Assembly: GCF_024204645.1 (NCBI RefSeq)
Contig: NZ_CP100351.1
Location: 3,374,001 to 3,438,000, forward strand
Length of the DNA: 64,000 nt
Source of the DNA: Desulfomicrobium sp. ZS1
GTDB taxonomy: Bacteria > Desulfobacterota > Desulfovibrionia > Desulfovibrionales > Desulfomicrobiaceae
Direction of reading: 5' to 3'
This document shows positions 1 through 9,717 of this stretch, in pieces. Below the pieces are notes generated by a model. That model made no database searches. It was not told the origin of the DNA and saw nothing but the letters and a program-made list of their open reading frames with translations. Each line of letters begins with the position of its first letter. The stretch's first letter is position 1. Made by a program: the position numbers and the translations under genes.

Positions 1-167
1 AGGGAGAAAAATCGCTCATGATCCAGGATTTTGTCTCGGGCAAAAACCAGAATGTGCATGAGCTCATGATCACCCTGCAAAAAGCCGGACTGGCCATGGA
101 CATGACCTCCGCTGTCCGCAACAAGGTCATGCAGGCATACCAGGAAATAATGCGCATCCAGTTCTGA
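1..167 (+). CDS. fliE: Flagellar hook-basal body protein FliE (C-terminal part)
   Basis: The window opens inside this gene; the frame beginning at base 3 runs to a TGA at 165-167. The visible 54 residues include VHELMITLQKAGLAMDM and a tail with VRNKVMQAYQEIMR, which is the conserved C-terminal helix of FliE. FliE is the small adaptor that joins the MS ring to the rod. It sits 24 bases before fliF, the usual gene order of the fliEFGHI cluster. The N-terminal half and start lie outside the window. Confidence 0.93.
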   Translation, partial: GEKSLMIQDFVSGKNQNVHELMITLQKAGLAMDMTSAVRNKVMQAYQEIMRIQF

Positions 168-191
168 TTCTAATACTCGCGAGGATTCACC

Positions 192-1799
192 ATGCCCCCC
201 TTTCTGCAAAACACTCTGGCCAAGGCCACGGACTTCTGGACCGACAAATCCCTGGCCCAGCGTATCCTCCTCGGAGGACTGCTGGTCTCGCTCCTGATCG
301 CATTCTTCGCCATGATCTTCTGGATGAACAAGGTCGACTACAGGGTCCTTTACAGTCAGCTCTATCAGGACGACGCGGCCAGCGTGGTAAGTTACCTGCA
401 AAAGGAAAAAATCCCCTACCAAATCACCGATTCCGGGACCACCATCATGGTGCCGGGGGACATGGTCTACGAAGCGCGGATCAAACTGGCCGGCGAAGGC
501 TCCCTGCACGGTCAGGGCATCGGCTTTGAGCTCTTCGACGAGAACAACATCGGGCAAACCAACTTCGTGCAAGGCATAAACTATCAGCGCGCGCTTCAGG
601 GCGAGTTGTCCCGCACCATCTCCGAGCTGTCCGAGGTGGAAAGCGCCCGCGTGCATCTGGTGCTGCCCAACAAGAGTCTCTTCGTCGAGGAGCAGGCCCC
701 GCCCTCCGCGGCCATCATGCTCAAGCTCAAGGGCGGGCGCAGCCTTGGAGCGCAGCAGGTGCAAGCCATCGTCAACCTCGTCTCCACCAGCGTCGAAGGC
801 ATGAGCGCCGAACACATCACCCTCGCCGACAGCCGGGGCAAGATCCTCTATGAGCCCAAAACGGACACGGACATCGCAGGCCTGAGTTCGACCCAGCTTG
901 AATACCAGACCAGCATGCAGCGTAGCCTGGAGCAACGCATCGAGCAGCTCCTGCTGCCCATTGTCGGCCCCGGAAGGGTCATCGCCCGGGTCAATGCCGA
1001 CCTCGACTTCGATCGCACAACTATCCGCAAGGAAATTTTCGATCCCAAATCCGCCGTGGTCAGGAGCGAGGTCAAGAACGAAGAGGAAAGCAAGGGCTCA
1101 GCCAATGTCGACGGCGGCACGCCCGACCCCAATTACCAGGGCGAGAACGACCGCACGGCGTCCGGCACTGCGCAGGAAAGCGTCCGCACCTCTTCCACCA
1201 CGAATTTCGACATCAACAAGGAAGAACAGCAGATCATCGCCCAGGTCGGAAGCATCAAGCGTTTAAGCGTTGCCGTTCTCGTCGACGGCAAGTACACGCA
1301 GCAACAGGACGGCACGTACGCCTTTGAGCCTCTGAACGCCGAGCAGATGGAACAGATCCGGCAGCTCAGCCAGAGAGCCGTCGGCTTTGACGACGCACGC
1401 GGCGACGCCATCGAGGTCTCCTCGATCTCGTTTGGCGAGCCTGTCGGAGCCGAACAGGCCCCGCTTTTGGATGTTGCCTCGCGCTATTTCCAGCTGCTGG
1501 GCAAACCGCTCCTCAACACGCTCATCATCCTCCTGTTCCTGCTCTTTGTGGCTCGCCCCGTCGTGCTGGCCCTGATCCGCCCGAAAGTCGACAAGCCCAC
1601 GGTGCAGACCGCCGACCAGCTTGGCGCGGCCCAGGAGCTCATGGCCCTGACCGAAGGATTGAACGAAGAGGACATGGCGGCCGTGGACGCGGTCAAGCGC
1701 ATCGAAAACGCCAAGCACCTCGCACAGCAGCTTGTCGAACAGAACATGGATCAGGCCGTCATGATCATGCGCCAATGGATGACTCAGGGAGAAGCATAA
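192..1799 (+). CDS. fliF: Flagellar MS-ring protein FliF
   Basis: FliF (535 aa) forms the membrane-embedded MS ring on which the rotor and export gate assemble. A first membrane helix lies at about residues 25-45, followed by the periplasmic YscJ/FliF ring-building domain. A second helix lies at about 440-461, with a cytoplasmic tail that binds FliG. Length is normal for the family. The ATG at 192 has a GAGG ribosome site a few bases upstream. The gene abuts fliG directly: its TAA ends at 1799 and the GTG start of fliG is at 1800, so translation is probably coupled. Confidence 0.97.
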   Translation: MPPFLQNTLAKATDFWTDKSLAQRILLGGLLVSLLIAFFAMIFWMNKVDYRVLYSQLYQDDAASVVSYLQKEKIPYQITDSGTTIMVPGDMVYEARIKLAGEGSLHGQGIGFELFDENNIGQTNFVQGINYQRALQGELSRTISELSEVESARVHLVLPNKSLFVEEQAPPSAAIMLKLKGGRSLGAQQVQAIVNLVSTSVEGMSAEHITLADSRGKILYEPKTDTDIAGLSSTQLEYQTSMQRSLEQRIEQLLLPIVGPGRVIARVNADLDFDRTTIRKEIFDPKSAVVRSEVKNEEESKGSANVDGGTPDPNYQGENDRTASGTAQESVRTSSTTNFDINKEEQQIIAQVGSIKRLSVAVLVDGKYTQQQDGTYAFEPLNAEQMEQIRQLSQRAVGFDDARGDAIEVSSISFGEPVGAEQAPLLDVASRYFQLLGKPLLNTLIILLFLLFVARPVVLALIRPKVDKPTVQTADQLGAAQELMALTEGLNEEDMAAVDAVKRIENAKHLAQQLVEQNMDQAVMIMRQWMTQGEA

Positions 1800-2810
1800 G
1801 TGGCTGCACCTACTGGAAAACTGACCGGCCCGCAGAAAACGGCCATTCTCATTCTTGCCCTTGGCGACGCCTTCGCCTCCGAGGTCTTCAAGAAATTCGA
1901 ACGCGCCGAGATTACGGCCGTGTCCCGGGCCATGGCCAAACTGGACTCGGTGAGCAAGGAGCAGGCCGAGGATGTCCTGAAGGAATTCAACCAGGCCATG
2001 ACCATCGGCAAGGAGATGCTCTATGGCGGGCCCGAACAGGTCCGCAAGATGATCTCCTCCAATCTTGATTCCGACACGGCGCGCTACATCCTGGACGAGC
2101 TCGATTTCGATTCCGGGCCCGTGCCTTTCAAGGAACTCGGCAACGTCAGCCCCAAGATCCTGGCCCAAATCCTGCGCAACGAACATCCCCAGACCCTGGC
2201 GCTGATTCTCGGCCATCTTCCGCCGGACAACGCAGGAAATCTTCTTCAGAACATGGCCCCAGGCGTCCGGGCCGAGGTGCTCATCCGCCTGGCCAAGCTC
2301 GAAGCCGTAGCCGAGGAAATGCTGGTCGAGGTCGACCGGGTCCTGCAGAGCCAGCTCATCGCCATCGGCGGCAAGGAAGGCCGCAAGGTCGGCGGCGTCA
2401 ATTCCGTGGCGGAAATCTTGAACGCCATCGACCGGGCCACGGAAGAAGAGATCATGGCCGACATCGAGGAAGAAAGCGCGCAGTTGGCCGAAGAGATCAA
2501 GCAGCTCATGTTCGTCTTCGAGGACATCACCAAGATCGACGACCGCGGCATCCGCGAAGTCCTCAAAGAAATCAGCAACGAAGACCTGACCATGTCCCTG
2601 AAGACGGCCCCCGAGGAGCTTCGCGAGAAGTTCTTCAAGAACCTGTCCGAGCGCGCAGGCAACATGATCCGCGAGGATCTGGAGATCATGGGACCGGTCA
2701 AGCTGTCCGAAGTGGAAGCCGCGCAGCAGAACATCGTCAAGCAGGTACGGCGACTGGAGGCCGAGGGCCGCATCGTCATCGCCGGCAGCGGAGGCGAAGT
2801 CCTTGTCTGA
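1800..2810 (+). CDS. fliG: Flagellar motor switch protein FliG
   Basis: FliG (336 aa) is the rotor protein that takes torque from the stator and, with FliM/FliN, sets rotation direction. The middle domain carries the EHPQ signature at residues 128-131. The C-terminal third has the charged torque helix region (TMSLKTAPEELREKFF) and the closing SEVEAAQQNIV segment. The start is GTG immediately after the fliF stop. The 3' end overlaps the start of fliH by 8 bases. Confidence 0.97.
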   Translation: MAAPTGKLTGPQKTAILILALGDAFASEVFKKFERAEITAVSRAMAKLDSVSKEQAEDVLKEFNQAMTIGKEMLYGGPEQVRKMISSNLDSDTARYILDELDFDSGPVPFKELGNVSPKILAQILRNEHPQTLALILGHLPPDNAGNLLQNMAPGVRAEVLIRLAKLEAVAEEMLVEVDRVLQSQLIAIGGKEGRKVGGVNSVAEILNAIDRATEEEIMADIEEESAQLAEEIKQLMFVFEDITKIDDRGIREVLKEISNEDLTMSLKTAPEELREKFFKNLSERAGNMIREDLEIMGPVKLSEVEAAQQNIVKQVRRLEAEGRIVIAGSGGEVLV

Positions 2811-3501
2811 TAACGCGCCACACTCCTGCAGGGTCATTTATGGCCTGCACAGCCGCGACGGCGTCGGTTTGAACCGCCCGCCCACCCTGACCTGGAACAC
2901 GGAGACCGAGGACCACTATATGGAACAGGTACGCCAGCGCGCCCAGCAAATGGCCAAGGAAATTCTGGCCCAGGCTCTGGCTGAAGCCGAACAGATCCGC
3001 GCCCGCGCCGAGGCTGAAGGCTTTGCCGCCGGACAAAGTAAAGCCAACGCCCTGGCGCAGGCGGAAACCGCGAAGGTCTGCACCTTCATGGACACGATTC
3101 AGGCCGCGCTGGTCACTGAAAAGGAACGCATCTACGCCGAGCACAAACAAAGCCTTTTTCAGATTTTGCGCCTTGCATTTGAAAAAACCCTGGGTGTTAT
3201 GCTTGATGATCAGCGCGAACAGGTCCTTGGTACCCTCTTCGAGGAAGCCGTTTCGCAACTGCAGACCAGAACCTGCATAACCGTGCATGTCTGCCGGGAG
3301 GACCTTGATCTGGCCAAATCCCTGGCCGACCAGACGCGGGAGAAACACTCCGATCTCCCGGAAATTCGCATCTGCGCCAGTGCTGAACTCGCACCAGGCG
3401 GAGTCCGCATCGAAAGCGGCGACGGCCTGGTGGACAATTCCATTACCGCCCGCTTTGAACAGGTCCGCGCCATTCTCGATGGATACGCGGAAAACTCATG
3501 A
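2803..3501 (+). CDS. fliH: Flagellar export ATPase regulator FliH
   Basis: FliH (232 aa) binds and holds back the export ATPase FliI and docks it at the export gate. The central part (about residues 40-110) is an Ala/Glu/Gln-rich helix with repeated small residues at heptad spacing (AQALAEAEQIRARAEAEGF), typical of FliH; the C-terminal part is the globular FliH/YscL domain. The proposed start is TTG at 2803, inside the end of fliG, with GGAGG 9 bases upstream. The gene ends in an ATGA overlap with fliI. Confidence 0.9.
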   Translation: MSDNAPHSCRVIYGLHSRDGVGLNRPPTLTWNTETEDHYMEQVRQRAQQMAKEILAQALAEAEQIRARAEAEGFAAGQSKANALAQAETAKVCTFMDTIQAALVTEKERIYAEHKQSLFQILRLAFEKTLGVMLDDQREQVLGTLFEEAVSQLQTRTCITVHVCREDLDLAKSLADQTREKHSDLPEIRICASAELAPGGVRIESGDGLVDNSITARFEQVRAILDGYAENS

Positions 3502-4844
3502 CCGCTGACCTGGATGGCACCCTGCATCTGCTGGCCAGCCTGCAGCCGGCGCAAGCCTACGGCAAGGTGACCAAGGTCGTAGGGCTTGTGGCCGAGGGAC
3601 GGGGCATCAAGGCCCCGCTCGGCTCTGTTTGCCAGCTTCTGCCCGATGATACCGGCAAACAGGTCATCAACGCCGAAGTGGTCGGTTTCCGTGACGACGT
3701 CATGCTGCTCATGCCCTACGGCGAAATGCGCGGCATCCGTCCCGGGAGTCTCATCCGCAACACCAGCACTCCGCCTGTTTTCCCGGTCGGCAATCGCTAC
3801 CTCGGGCAGGCAGTGGACGCTTTTGGGCAATCCCTTGATCCGGAAAAATCCATTTTTCCGGCCCGCTACAACCCGCTCCACGCCGACCCGCCAAACCCAT
3901 TGACCAGACCGCGCATCACCGAACCCCTCGATGTCGGCGTGCGGGCCGTGAACGGCCTTTTGACCCTGGGCAAGGGACAGCGCGTCGGAATCATGGCCGG
4001 TTCGGGGGTCGGCAAAAGCACCCTCATGGGCATGTTTGCCCGCTATACGTCGGCCGAAGTCAACGTCATCGGACTTATTGGCGAACGTGGCCGTGAAGTC
4101 GTGGATTTCATCGAAAAGGACCTGGGACCGGAAGGTTTGGCCAAATCCGTGCTCATCGTGGCCACCTCGGATCAGGGCCCGCTGGTCCGAATGCGCGCGG
4201 CCTATGCGGCCACGGCCATGGCGGAATTTTTTCGTGACGAGGGCAAAGACGTGCTCCTCATGATGGACTCGGTGACCCGCTTCGCCATGGCGGCCCGCGA
4301 GGTCGGCCTCGCGGCCGGCGAACCGCCCACCACCCGGGGATACACCCCGACGGTCTTCTCGCACCTGCCGCGCCTGCTCGAACGCGCCGGACGCTCGTCC
4401 AAAGGGAGCATCACCGGCATTTACACCGTGCTGGTGGAAGGCGACGACTTCAACGAACCCGTGGCCGACGCGGTCCGCTCCATCCTCGACGGTCACATCG
4501 TGCTGACGCGAGACCTGGCCGACCAGGGGCACTACCCCTCCATCGACGTGTTAAAAAGCGTCAGCCGACTGGCGCCCGACGTCACCCCAGCGCCCGTCAT
4601 CGCCGCCGGGCGGGATCTGGTCCGCATGATGGCCACTTTTCAGCGGGTCGAGGACATGGTCAACATCGGGGCCTACGCGGCCGGTTCGAATCCGGAAATC
4701 GACCAGGCCCTGAACATGGTCCATCCTATCCGCGCCTTCCTGCAGCAGAGCGTCGAAGAACGCTCCACCCTGGATCAGGCCTTTGAGGATCTTAAAAAGC
4801 TCACGGGCAGAAATCTTCCCAAATCCGTCAGACCCCGCGCTTAA
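3498..4844 (+). CDS. fliI: Flagellum-specific ATPase FliI
   Basis: FliI (448 aa) is the F1-beta-like ATPase of the flagellar type III export apparatus. The Walker A motif GSGVGKST is at 168-175, followed by LIGERGREV and the Walker B-region DSVTRFAMAAREVGLA, then GEPPTTRGYTP. The ATG overlaps the fliH stop (ATGA). The usual next gene, fliJ, is not found downstream: the opposite strand carries a pilB-type gene whose stop codon overlaps that of fliI within the tetramer TTAA at 4841-4844. Confidence 0.97.
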   Translation: MTADLDGTLHLLASLQPAQAYGKVTKVVGLVAEGRGIKAPLGSVCQLLPDDTGKQVINAEVVGFRDDVMLLMPYGEMRGIRPGSLIRNTSTPPVFPVGNRYLGQAVDAFGQSLDPEKSIFPARYNPLHADPPNPLTRPRITEPLDVGVRAVNGLLTLGKGQRVGIMAGSGVGKSTLMGMFARYTSAEVNVIGLIGERGREVVDFIEKDLGPEGLAKSVLIVATSDQGPLVRMRAAYAATAMAEFFRDEGKDVLLMMDSVTRFAMAAREVGLAAGEPPTTRGYTPTVFSHLPRLLERAGRSSKGSITGIYTVLVEGDDFNEPVADAVRSILDGHIVLTRDLADQGHYPSIDVLKSVSRLAPDVTPAPVIAAGRDLVRMMATFQRVEDMVNIGAYAAGSNPEIDQALNMVHPIRAFLQQSVEERSTLDQAFEDLKKLTGRNLPKSVRPRA

Positions 4845-6625
4845 TCGACGGAACCTCCTGCCACGCGCAGAACCTCTTCCACCGTGGTCACACCTTGCAC
4901 GACCCTGGCCATGCCGTCGTCGAACAGGGACCGGACTCCTTTTTTACGCACCATTGCACGCAGATCGCCCAGGTCGATGTTCTTGCGGATGGCATCCTTG
5001 ACCTCCGTGTCATAGGGCAGGATCTCAAAGATGCCGGTTCGTCCGTAATACCCCGTCTGGCGGCAGTGGTCGCACCCGCGGCCCTTCCACAACGGCTGTT
5101 CCGGCTGGATGTAGCTGTCCAGCCCCAGGGCCTTTATCTCCTCGTAATCGGGCTTGTACTGCACCTTGCAGTGCGGGCAGATGTTGCGCACCAGGCGCTG
5201 GGCGATGCAGCCGATGACGGCCGCATTGATGAGATACGCGTCAAGCCCCAGATCGAGCAGGCGGGTCAGGGCCGCGCTGGCGTCGTTGGTGTGCAGGGTC
5301 GAGAAGACGATATGCCCGGTCAGGGCCGATTGCATGGCCTGCTCGGCGGTCTCCCGGTCGCGCATCTCGCCGATCATGATGATGTCGGGGTCCTGACGCA
5401 GGATGTGACGCAGCATCTGCCCGAAAGTCACCCCGATTTTCGTCTGCACGCCGATCTGGTTGAAATCATCCACCACCATCTCGATGGGATCTTCGAGCGT
5501 GACCACGTTGACCTGCGGATTGGCCAGCACCTTCAGGGTCGAATACAGCGTGGTCGATTTGCCGCTCCCCGTGGGGCCGGTGACAAGAATCAGCCCATAC
5601 GTCTTATTCAGAAACGTGCTGTAGGTCGCATAATGGTCAGGGCCCATGCCCAGCTCTTCGAGATTCTTGAGCGTGCTGTCGCTGGAAAGGAGCCGCAGCA
5701 CCATCTTCTCGCCAAAGGCCACGGGAATGGTCGAAACGCGCACGTCCGTCGGCACTCCCGCCAAAACCAGCTGCACGCGTCCGTCCTGGGGCCTGCGCTT
5801 CTCGGAGATATCGAGCCGGCTCATCCCCTTCAAACGGTTTATCATGGCCAGATGCACGGTCATGGGCAGGCGGTGCAGGTCGTGCAGGATGCCGTCGATA
5901 CGAAACCGGATCAGCGCAAAATCCCTTTTGGGCTCGATGTGAATGTCGCTGGCGCGCTCTCGCAGGGCCGAGCGCAACAGATAATCCACAGCCTTGATGA
6001 TGTGCCGATGCGATTCGGGATCGGATTTTTCCGAGACCTTGACCCGCGCTTCGAGATTGCCGATCTCGCTGGAGTCCATGAACTCGATCTGCGCGGCCTG
6101 GATGGCTGTGCGAAACTGATAATAGTCGTCAATGAGGCGGTTTATGTCCTGCCGGGTGCTCAGAAAAACCTTGTAGGGCAGGTCGCTGACCCGCTCCATG
6201 TCCTGCCACAGCTCCGGGCGGAAGGGATTGAAGACGGCCAGCTCCAGCTCGCCATCGCGGATCATAATCGGAACCAGGGTATTCATGCGGGCGAAGCTCT
6301 CGGAGATGGTCTTGGTGGTCACCTCCAGATCCAGGTCAAAGGGGTCAACCCTGCGAAATTCAAGCCCCTCCCGCCAGGCGACGGCTTTGAGGATGACATC
6401 CTCCGTGATGCGCGATTCCGGATGCCCGGCCTCACTGGACGGCTTGCGGATGTTGAAACGGATCAGGTCGTCAATTCCGTCCGGCCCTTCCACATCGATC
6501 GCGTTCTTGACGGCGTGGTCCATGATGATCTTGGCTTGCGCCGCGCTTATCTCGCCCGCAGCGGTCAAAACTTCCAGCAGGTACGTTAAAGAGTAGAGTA
6601 TTCGCCTGGTGTTGAAATTATCCAT
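4841..6625 (-). CDS. PilB/GspE-type secretion or pilus assembly ATPase
   Basis: This hexameric ATPase (594 aa) powers type IV pilus extension or type II secretion. An N-terminal MshEN/GspE_N-like domain comes first. The Walker A motif GPTGSGKST is at about 350-358, then the Asp box, [12 protein letters not shown] (Walker B) and the His box (FSTLHTND). The tetracysteine zinc site (CPHC and CDHC) is present, as in PilB/GspE and unlike the retraction ATPase PilT. The start at 6625 has GGGAG upstream; it overlaps the 3' end of the adenylyltransferase gene by 8 bases, so the two are co-transcribed. No other pilus or secretion genes are near, so pilus versus secretion cannot be decided. Confidence 0.9.
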   Translation of the reverse strand: MDNFNTRRILYSLTYLLEVLTAAGEISAAQAKIIMDHAVKNAIDVEGPDGIDDLIRFNIRKPSSEAGHPESRITEDVILKAVAWREGLEFRRVDPFDLDLEVTTKTISESFARMNTLVPIMIRDGELELAVFNPFRPELWQDMERVSDLPYKVFLSTRQDINRLIDDYYQFRTAIQAAQIEFMDSSEIGNLEARVKVSEKSDPESHRHIIKAVDYLLRSALRERASDIHIEPKRDFALIRFRIDGILHDLHRLPMTVHLAMINRLKGMSRLDISEKRRPQDGRVQLVLAGVPTDVRVSTIPVAFGEKMVLRLLSSDSTLKNLEELGMGPDHYATYSTFLNKTYGLILVTGPTGSGKSTTLYSTLKVLANPQVNVVTLEDPIEMVVDDFNQIGVQTKIGVTFGQMLRHILRQDPDIIMIGEMRDRETAEQAMQSALTGHIVFSTLHTNDASAALTRLLDLGLDAYLINAAVIGCIAQRLVRNICPHCKVQYKPDYEEIKALGLDSYIQPEQPLWKGRGCDHCRQTGYYGRTGIFEILPYDTEVKDAIRKNIDLGDLRAMVRKKGVRSLFDDGMARVVQGVTTVEEVLRVAGGSVD

Positions 6626-7103
6626 TTCCCACGCTCCCGTGCATTGCCACAATACGTTCCACTGTTCCCGTGGTGGAATATCCGGTCAGAAGCGGAATGG
6701 AACAGACCGTGCCTCCCGCCGCTTCCACCACATCCCTGCCGACTATCCGGTCCACGCTCCAGTCCCCGCCCTTGACCAGCACGTCGGGTCGCACTTTTTT
6801 GATAAGTTCAAGAGGCGTATCCTCTTCAAAAAGTATGACGAAATCCACGCAGGCCAGGGCCGCCAGGACCCGCGCCCTGCTCTGCTGGTCGTTGATTGGC
6901 CGCAACGCTCCCTTCAGCCGCCTGACCGAAGCGTCGCTGTTGAGGCCGACGACCAGACAGGCGCCCATGCTCCTGGCCCGCTCCAGATAGTCCACATGGC
7001 CCGGATGGAGGATGTCGAAGCATCCGTTGGTGAAGACGACCTTGCCGCCGTCGCCGGGTCTTTCAATTTGCTCTGGTGATGTAATTTTTTGCTCGGTATT
7101 CAT
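6618..7103 (-). CDS. rfaE2: D-glycero-beta-D-manno-heptose 1-phosphate adenylyltransferase (stand-alone RfaE2/HldE C-domain)
   Basis: This 161-aa protein transfers AMP from ATP to heptose-1-phosphate, making ADP-heptose for LPS core. It shows the nucleotidyltransferase motif [19 protein letters not shown] (HxGH), [14 protein letters not shown] and the closing [11 protein letters not shown]. In E. coli this activity is the C-terminal half of bifunctional HldE; here it is a separate gene, and the kinase half is at 13635. The ATG at 7103 was chosen because the motif begins about 25 residues later, as in the family; the longer frame upstream has no homologous look. Confidence 0.93.
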   Translation of the reverse strand: MNTEQKITSPEQIERPGDGGKVVFTNGCFDILHPGHVDYLERARSMGACLVVGLNSDASVRRLKGALRPINDQQSRARVLAALACVDFVILFEEDTPLELIKKVRPDVLVKGGDWSVDRIVGRDVVEAAGGTVCSIPLLTGYSTTGTVERIVAMHGSVGNG

Positions 7104-7143
7104 CGATTCTTGTGGGTTTGACGTATGCCAAGGGGTGCCGTAC

Positions 7144-7875
7144 ATGACGCGAAAAATGAGTACGGGATGTGCAATGTCCAAAAGCTGGCTCAAATCCAAA
7201 CATGATTCCTTTGTACGCGATGTCCTGCGCGATTTCTGCCAGATTGCCAGTGCTTTGGAAAACCATTTTTCCGAGTATGATGCAACCGGCTCCGTGAGCT
7301 TCCATTTTTTTGACGACATCCTGGGGCGCCAAAACAGCAAGGGTCTGCTCTGGAGGCTCAAGGACACCTCTCATCTGCTTTTTCGCAACGAAGATCGGAC
7401 CTCGTTCGCAGTTTTCGGCGAATATCTGGACTGGGCGCTGGGGTACATCTTCCATGAGTGCATCAAGCTTAAAGAGGACGCGTACCAGCAGATGAACTAC
7501 AAACCACGTTTCAAACAATTGCAGCAGGTTGTAGGGCTGACCCCGGAAGAACAGCACATCGGATCGGAACTCTATGCGGTCATCAGGCAGACATCGGAGA
7601 GCATCGAACGCGAAGTTCGCCGCATCCGGTTCATTATCTTTCATTGCAAGCGCCTTTTCATCCTCTATCTTCCCCTCCATCATGAAAACCCGTTACTGGC
7701 CCGCTTTCTTTACGCGCAAACCGATCTCGTTCAAGGGGTGTTCAAAGGTTATGCAGAGGAACTGATTCACGCTATTTACACAGAAGGAACGCACCGCATG
7801 TACACGCTGGCGGCGCAATCTCTGGAGGACGGGGGATGGATCGACGAAGCCGCCAAAGCCAGAAAATATCTGTAA
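7144..7875 (+). CDS. Conserved-looking protein of unknown function
   Basis: This is a 243-aa protein with no motif I recognise. It is rich in aromatic and charged residues, with a mostly helical appearance and no signal peptide. A hydrophobic stretch occurs near [21 protein letters not shown] but is too charged to be a clear membrane segment. Two starts are possible: ATG 7144 (AGGGG 8 bases upstream, used here) and ATG 7174 ([11 protein letters not shown], with GGGA upstream). It diverges from the heptose adenylyltransferase across about 40 bases, so the two share a promoter region. Confidence 0.75.
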   Translation: MTRKMSTGCAMSKSWLKSKHDSFVRDVLRDFCQIASALENHFSEYDATGSVSFHFFDDILGRQNSKGLLWRLKDTSHLLFRNEDRTSFAVFGEYLDWALGYIFHECIKLKEDAYQQMNYKPRFKQLQQVVGLTPEEQHIGSELYAVIRQTSESIEREVRRIRFIIFHCKRLFILYLPLHHENPLLARFLYAQTDLVQGVFKGYAEELIHAIYTEGTHRMYTLAAQSLEDGGWIDEAAKARKYL

Positions 7876-7978
7876 AGGCCAGGCTTGTAAAAAATACTTG
7901 ATCTCACGGCCGATGGTGCTAAATTTTCAAAACAAGAACTCCGATTCACAATTTTAACGTTTTCAAAGGATTACACAC

Positions 7979-8509
7979 ATGCGCTATCTTAAACTGATTC
8001 TTGTGGCATTGCTGCTTTCTTCTTGGGGTTGCGCCACTTTCAGCGACACCACGACCGAAGATCCGGGACTTGCTCCGACTCAAAACAGTTTCTTTTATGA
8101 TTTCAAAGACATTCGCGTACCCGAGGAAATGGAAATTCAAACCGATAAATCCATCATCTCCCCCTCAGACAGCGGCAAATACGGAACCATGGTTTTTCGT
8201 GGCCGGGCAGAACCCATTTCGCTTTTCGACTTTTTTTTCAACACCATGCCCAAAGACGGATGGAACCTGGTCACCTACCAGAAATATCAGCGCTATCACA
8301 TGGTTTTTACAAAAGAAAATCGCGTCTGCATGATCACGATCGAAGAGAGCCCCTTTTGGTATACGTGGCTTGAGATCAAGATCTCTCCCAAGGTCGCAGG
8401 CAGCACTGAGCCGGCATACCCCACGGGCGCTCAGCCCCTTGCCGACCCGTACCAGACCTACCCGTCTTCGGGGTCCGGCATGGACTCTGAAAGGACGTTG
8501 TCGCAGTGA
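7979..8509 (+). CDS. Putative lipoprotein of unknown function
   Basis: This 176-aa protein begins with a classic lipoprotein signal: a short basic N-terminus, a hydrophobic run and the lipobox SWGC with cysteine at about residue 18. The mature part has a beta-rich look, including a strand pair around MVFRGRAEPISLFDFFF and YQRYHMVFTKENRVCMITIEE. It ends in a Pro/Ser-rich tail. No catalytic motif is visible. The preceding 103 bases are AT-rich and probably hold its promoter. Its TGA overlaps the GTG start of coaBC, so they are likely co-transcribed. Confidence 0.8.
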   Translation: MRYLKLILVALLLSSWGCATFSDTTTEDPGLAPTQNSFFYDFKDIRVPEEMEIQTDKSIISPSDSGKYGTMVFRGRAEPISLFDFFFNTMPKDGWNLVTYQKYQRYHMVFTKENRVCMITIEESPFWYTWLEIKISPKVAGSTEPAYPTGAQPLADPYQTYPSSGSGMDSERTLSQ

Positions 8510-9717
8510 TCCCCGCGCACTACCAGTTTGACACGTTTCACGGGAAACGTATTCACCTTGGAGTCACCGGCTCCATTGCAGCGTACAAGGCTCTGGATCT
8601 GACCAGGGCCTTTTTGCATTTGCATCTGCAAGTCGGCGTGACCCTGACGGAATCGGCTCGCAAGTTTGTAACCGAACTCTCCTTCAGGGCTCTCGGAGCC
8701 GACCCGCTCTACACCGACATGTTTACCGGAGGCGCAGATTTCGACCATCTTGAGCCTTCCGTAGCCGATGCTTTTCTGGTTGTTCCAGCCACTGCGAACA
8801 TCATCGCAAAAATGTCGTGCGGCATCGCAGACGACCTGCTCAGCTGCCAGCTTCTGGCTTACGCCGGCCCGGTACTGGTGGCTCCGGCCATGAACCCGCG
8901 CATGTGGAGCGCGCCGGCAACCCGTCACAACTGGTCCGTGCTGGGTGAGCGCGGCATCACGCGCATTGAACCCGAGTGCGGCAACGTGGCCTGCGGTGAC
9001 ACCGGCCAAGGCAGGCTTGCCGCTTTGGATGAAATCTTCATTCACACTCTGGCCGCGCTTTCTCCTCAAGATCTGCGCGGCAAAAAAATCATGCTCACTC
9101 TCGGACCCACCCGGGAATACTTCGACAAGGCCCGCTTCTGGTCCAATCCTTCAAGCGGAATAATGGGCGCGAGCCTGGCTATCGCTGCGGCTCTGCGCGG
9201 TGCTGAAGTCACCGCCATCACCGGCCCGGTGGATATCGCCCTGCCGTCCATGATCAAACGAGTCCCGGTGGTCACGGCCCGTGACATGTTTGAAGCCGCC
9301 AAGGACATTTTCCCATCTCAGGACATCGGCTGTTTTACAGCCGCAGTGGCTGATTTTCGCCCCCCGTCCTGCCCCACGGGCAAATACAAAAAAATCGGGG
9401 GCCCCCTGAGCCTGACCTTCGATTCAAACCCGGACATCCTTGCGACCTTAAGCACCACCAAAAAAACTTGGCAGCAAACCATTGGTTTTGCTGCTGAATC
9501 TCAGGATCTCGAACACAATGCGGCGCTCAAATTGCGCAAAAAAAATCTTGATCTGCTCATCGCCAATCCCATAGACGAAGCCGGTGCCGGCTTTGCCGCA
9601 GCCACCAACAGAGTTTTGGTCATGGACCGCCACGGTAGACAAGAAGCTTGGCCGCAACTGCCCAAAACGGAAATCGCCTGGAGGATCTGGGATTGGATCT
9701 CAATGAACACACCCTGA
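8506..9717 (+). CDS. coaBC: Bifunctional phosphopantothenoylcysteine decarboxylase / phosphopantothenate-cysteine ligase
   Basis: CoaBC (403 aa) carries out two steps of coenzyme A synthesis: it joins cysteine to 4'-phosphopantothenate and then decarboxylates the product using FMN. The N-terminal decarboxylase domain shows VTGSIAAYKA, the histidine in FDHLEPS, the PAMNPRMW motif and the ACGDTGQGR substrate clamp. The C-terminal ligase domain shows LGPTREYFDKARFWSN and the lysine-rich KYKKIGG. The start is GTG at 8506, overlapping the previous stop. A parS-like palindrome lies inside the gene at 8534-8549. Confidence 0.95.
   Translation: MIPAHYQFDTFHGKRIHLGVTGSIAAYKALDLTRAFLHLHLQVGVTLTESARKFVTELSFRALGADPLYTDMFTGGADFDHLEPSVADAFLVVPATANIIAKMSCGIADDLLSCQLLAYAGPVLVAPAMNPRMWSAPATRHNWSVLGERGITRIEPECGNVACGDTGQGRLAALDEIFIHTLAALSPQDLRGKKIMLTLGPTREYFDKARFWSNPSSGIMGASLAIAAALRGAEVTAITGPVDIALPSMIKRVPVVTARDMFEAAKDIFPSQDIGCFTAAVADFRPPSCPTGKYKKIGGPLSLTFDSNPDILATLSTTKKTWQQTIGFAAESQDLEHNAALKLRKKNLDLLIANPIDEAGAGFAAATNRVLVMDRHGRQEAWPQLPKTEIAWRIWDWISMNTP
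8534..8549. promoter_or_regulatory. parS-like centromere site (13/16)
   Basis: CGTTTCACGGGAAACG matches the bacterial parS consensus TGTTTCACGTGAAACA at 13 of 16 bases and keeps both GTTTCAC/GAAAC arms. It lies in the coaBC coding sequence, about 3 kb before parA. It is one of five such sites clustered near parAB. Confidence 0.65.

Noticed and set aside
1263..2837. Long minus-strand open frame opposite fliF/fliG
   Set aside because: Antisense shadow of strongly supported flagellar genes; His/Gly/Asp-rich composition typical of reversed GC-rich codons.
4895..6589. 564-residue plus-strand frame opposite the PilB-type gene
   Set aside because: Shadow frame; the minus strand has full Walker and tetracysteine motifs.
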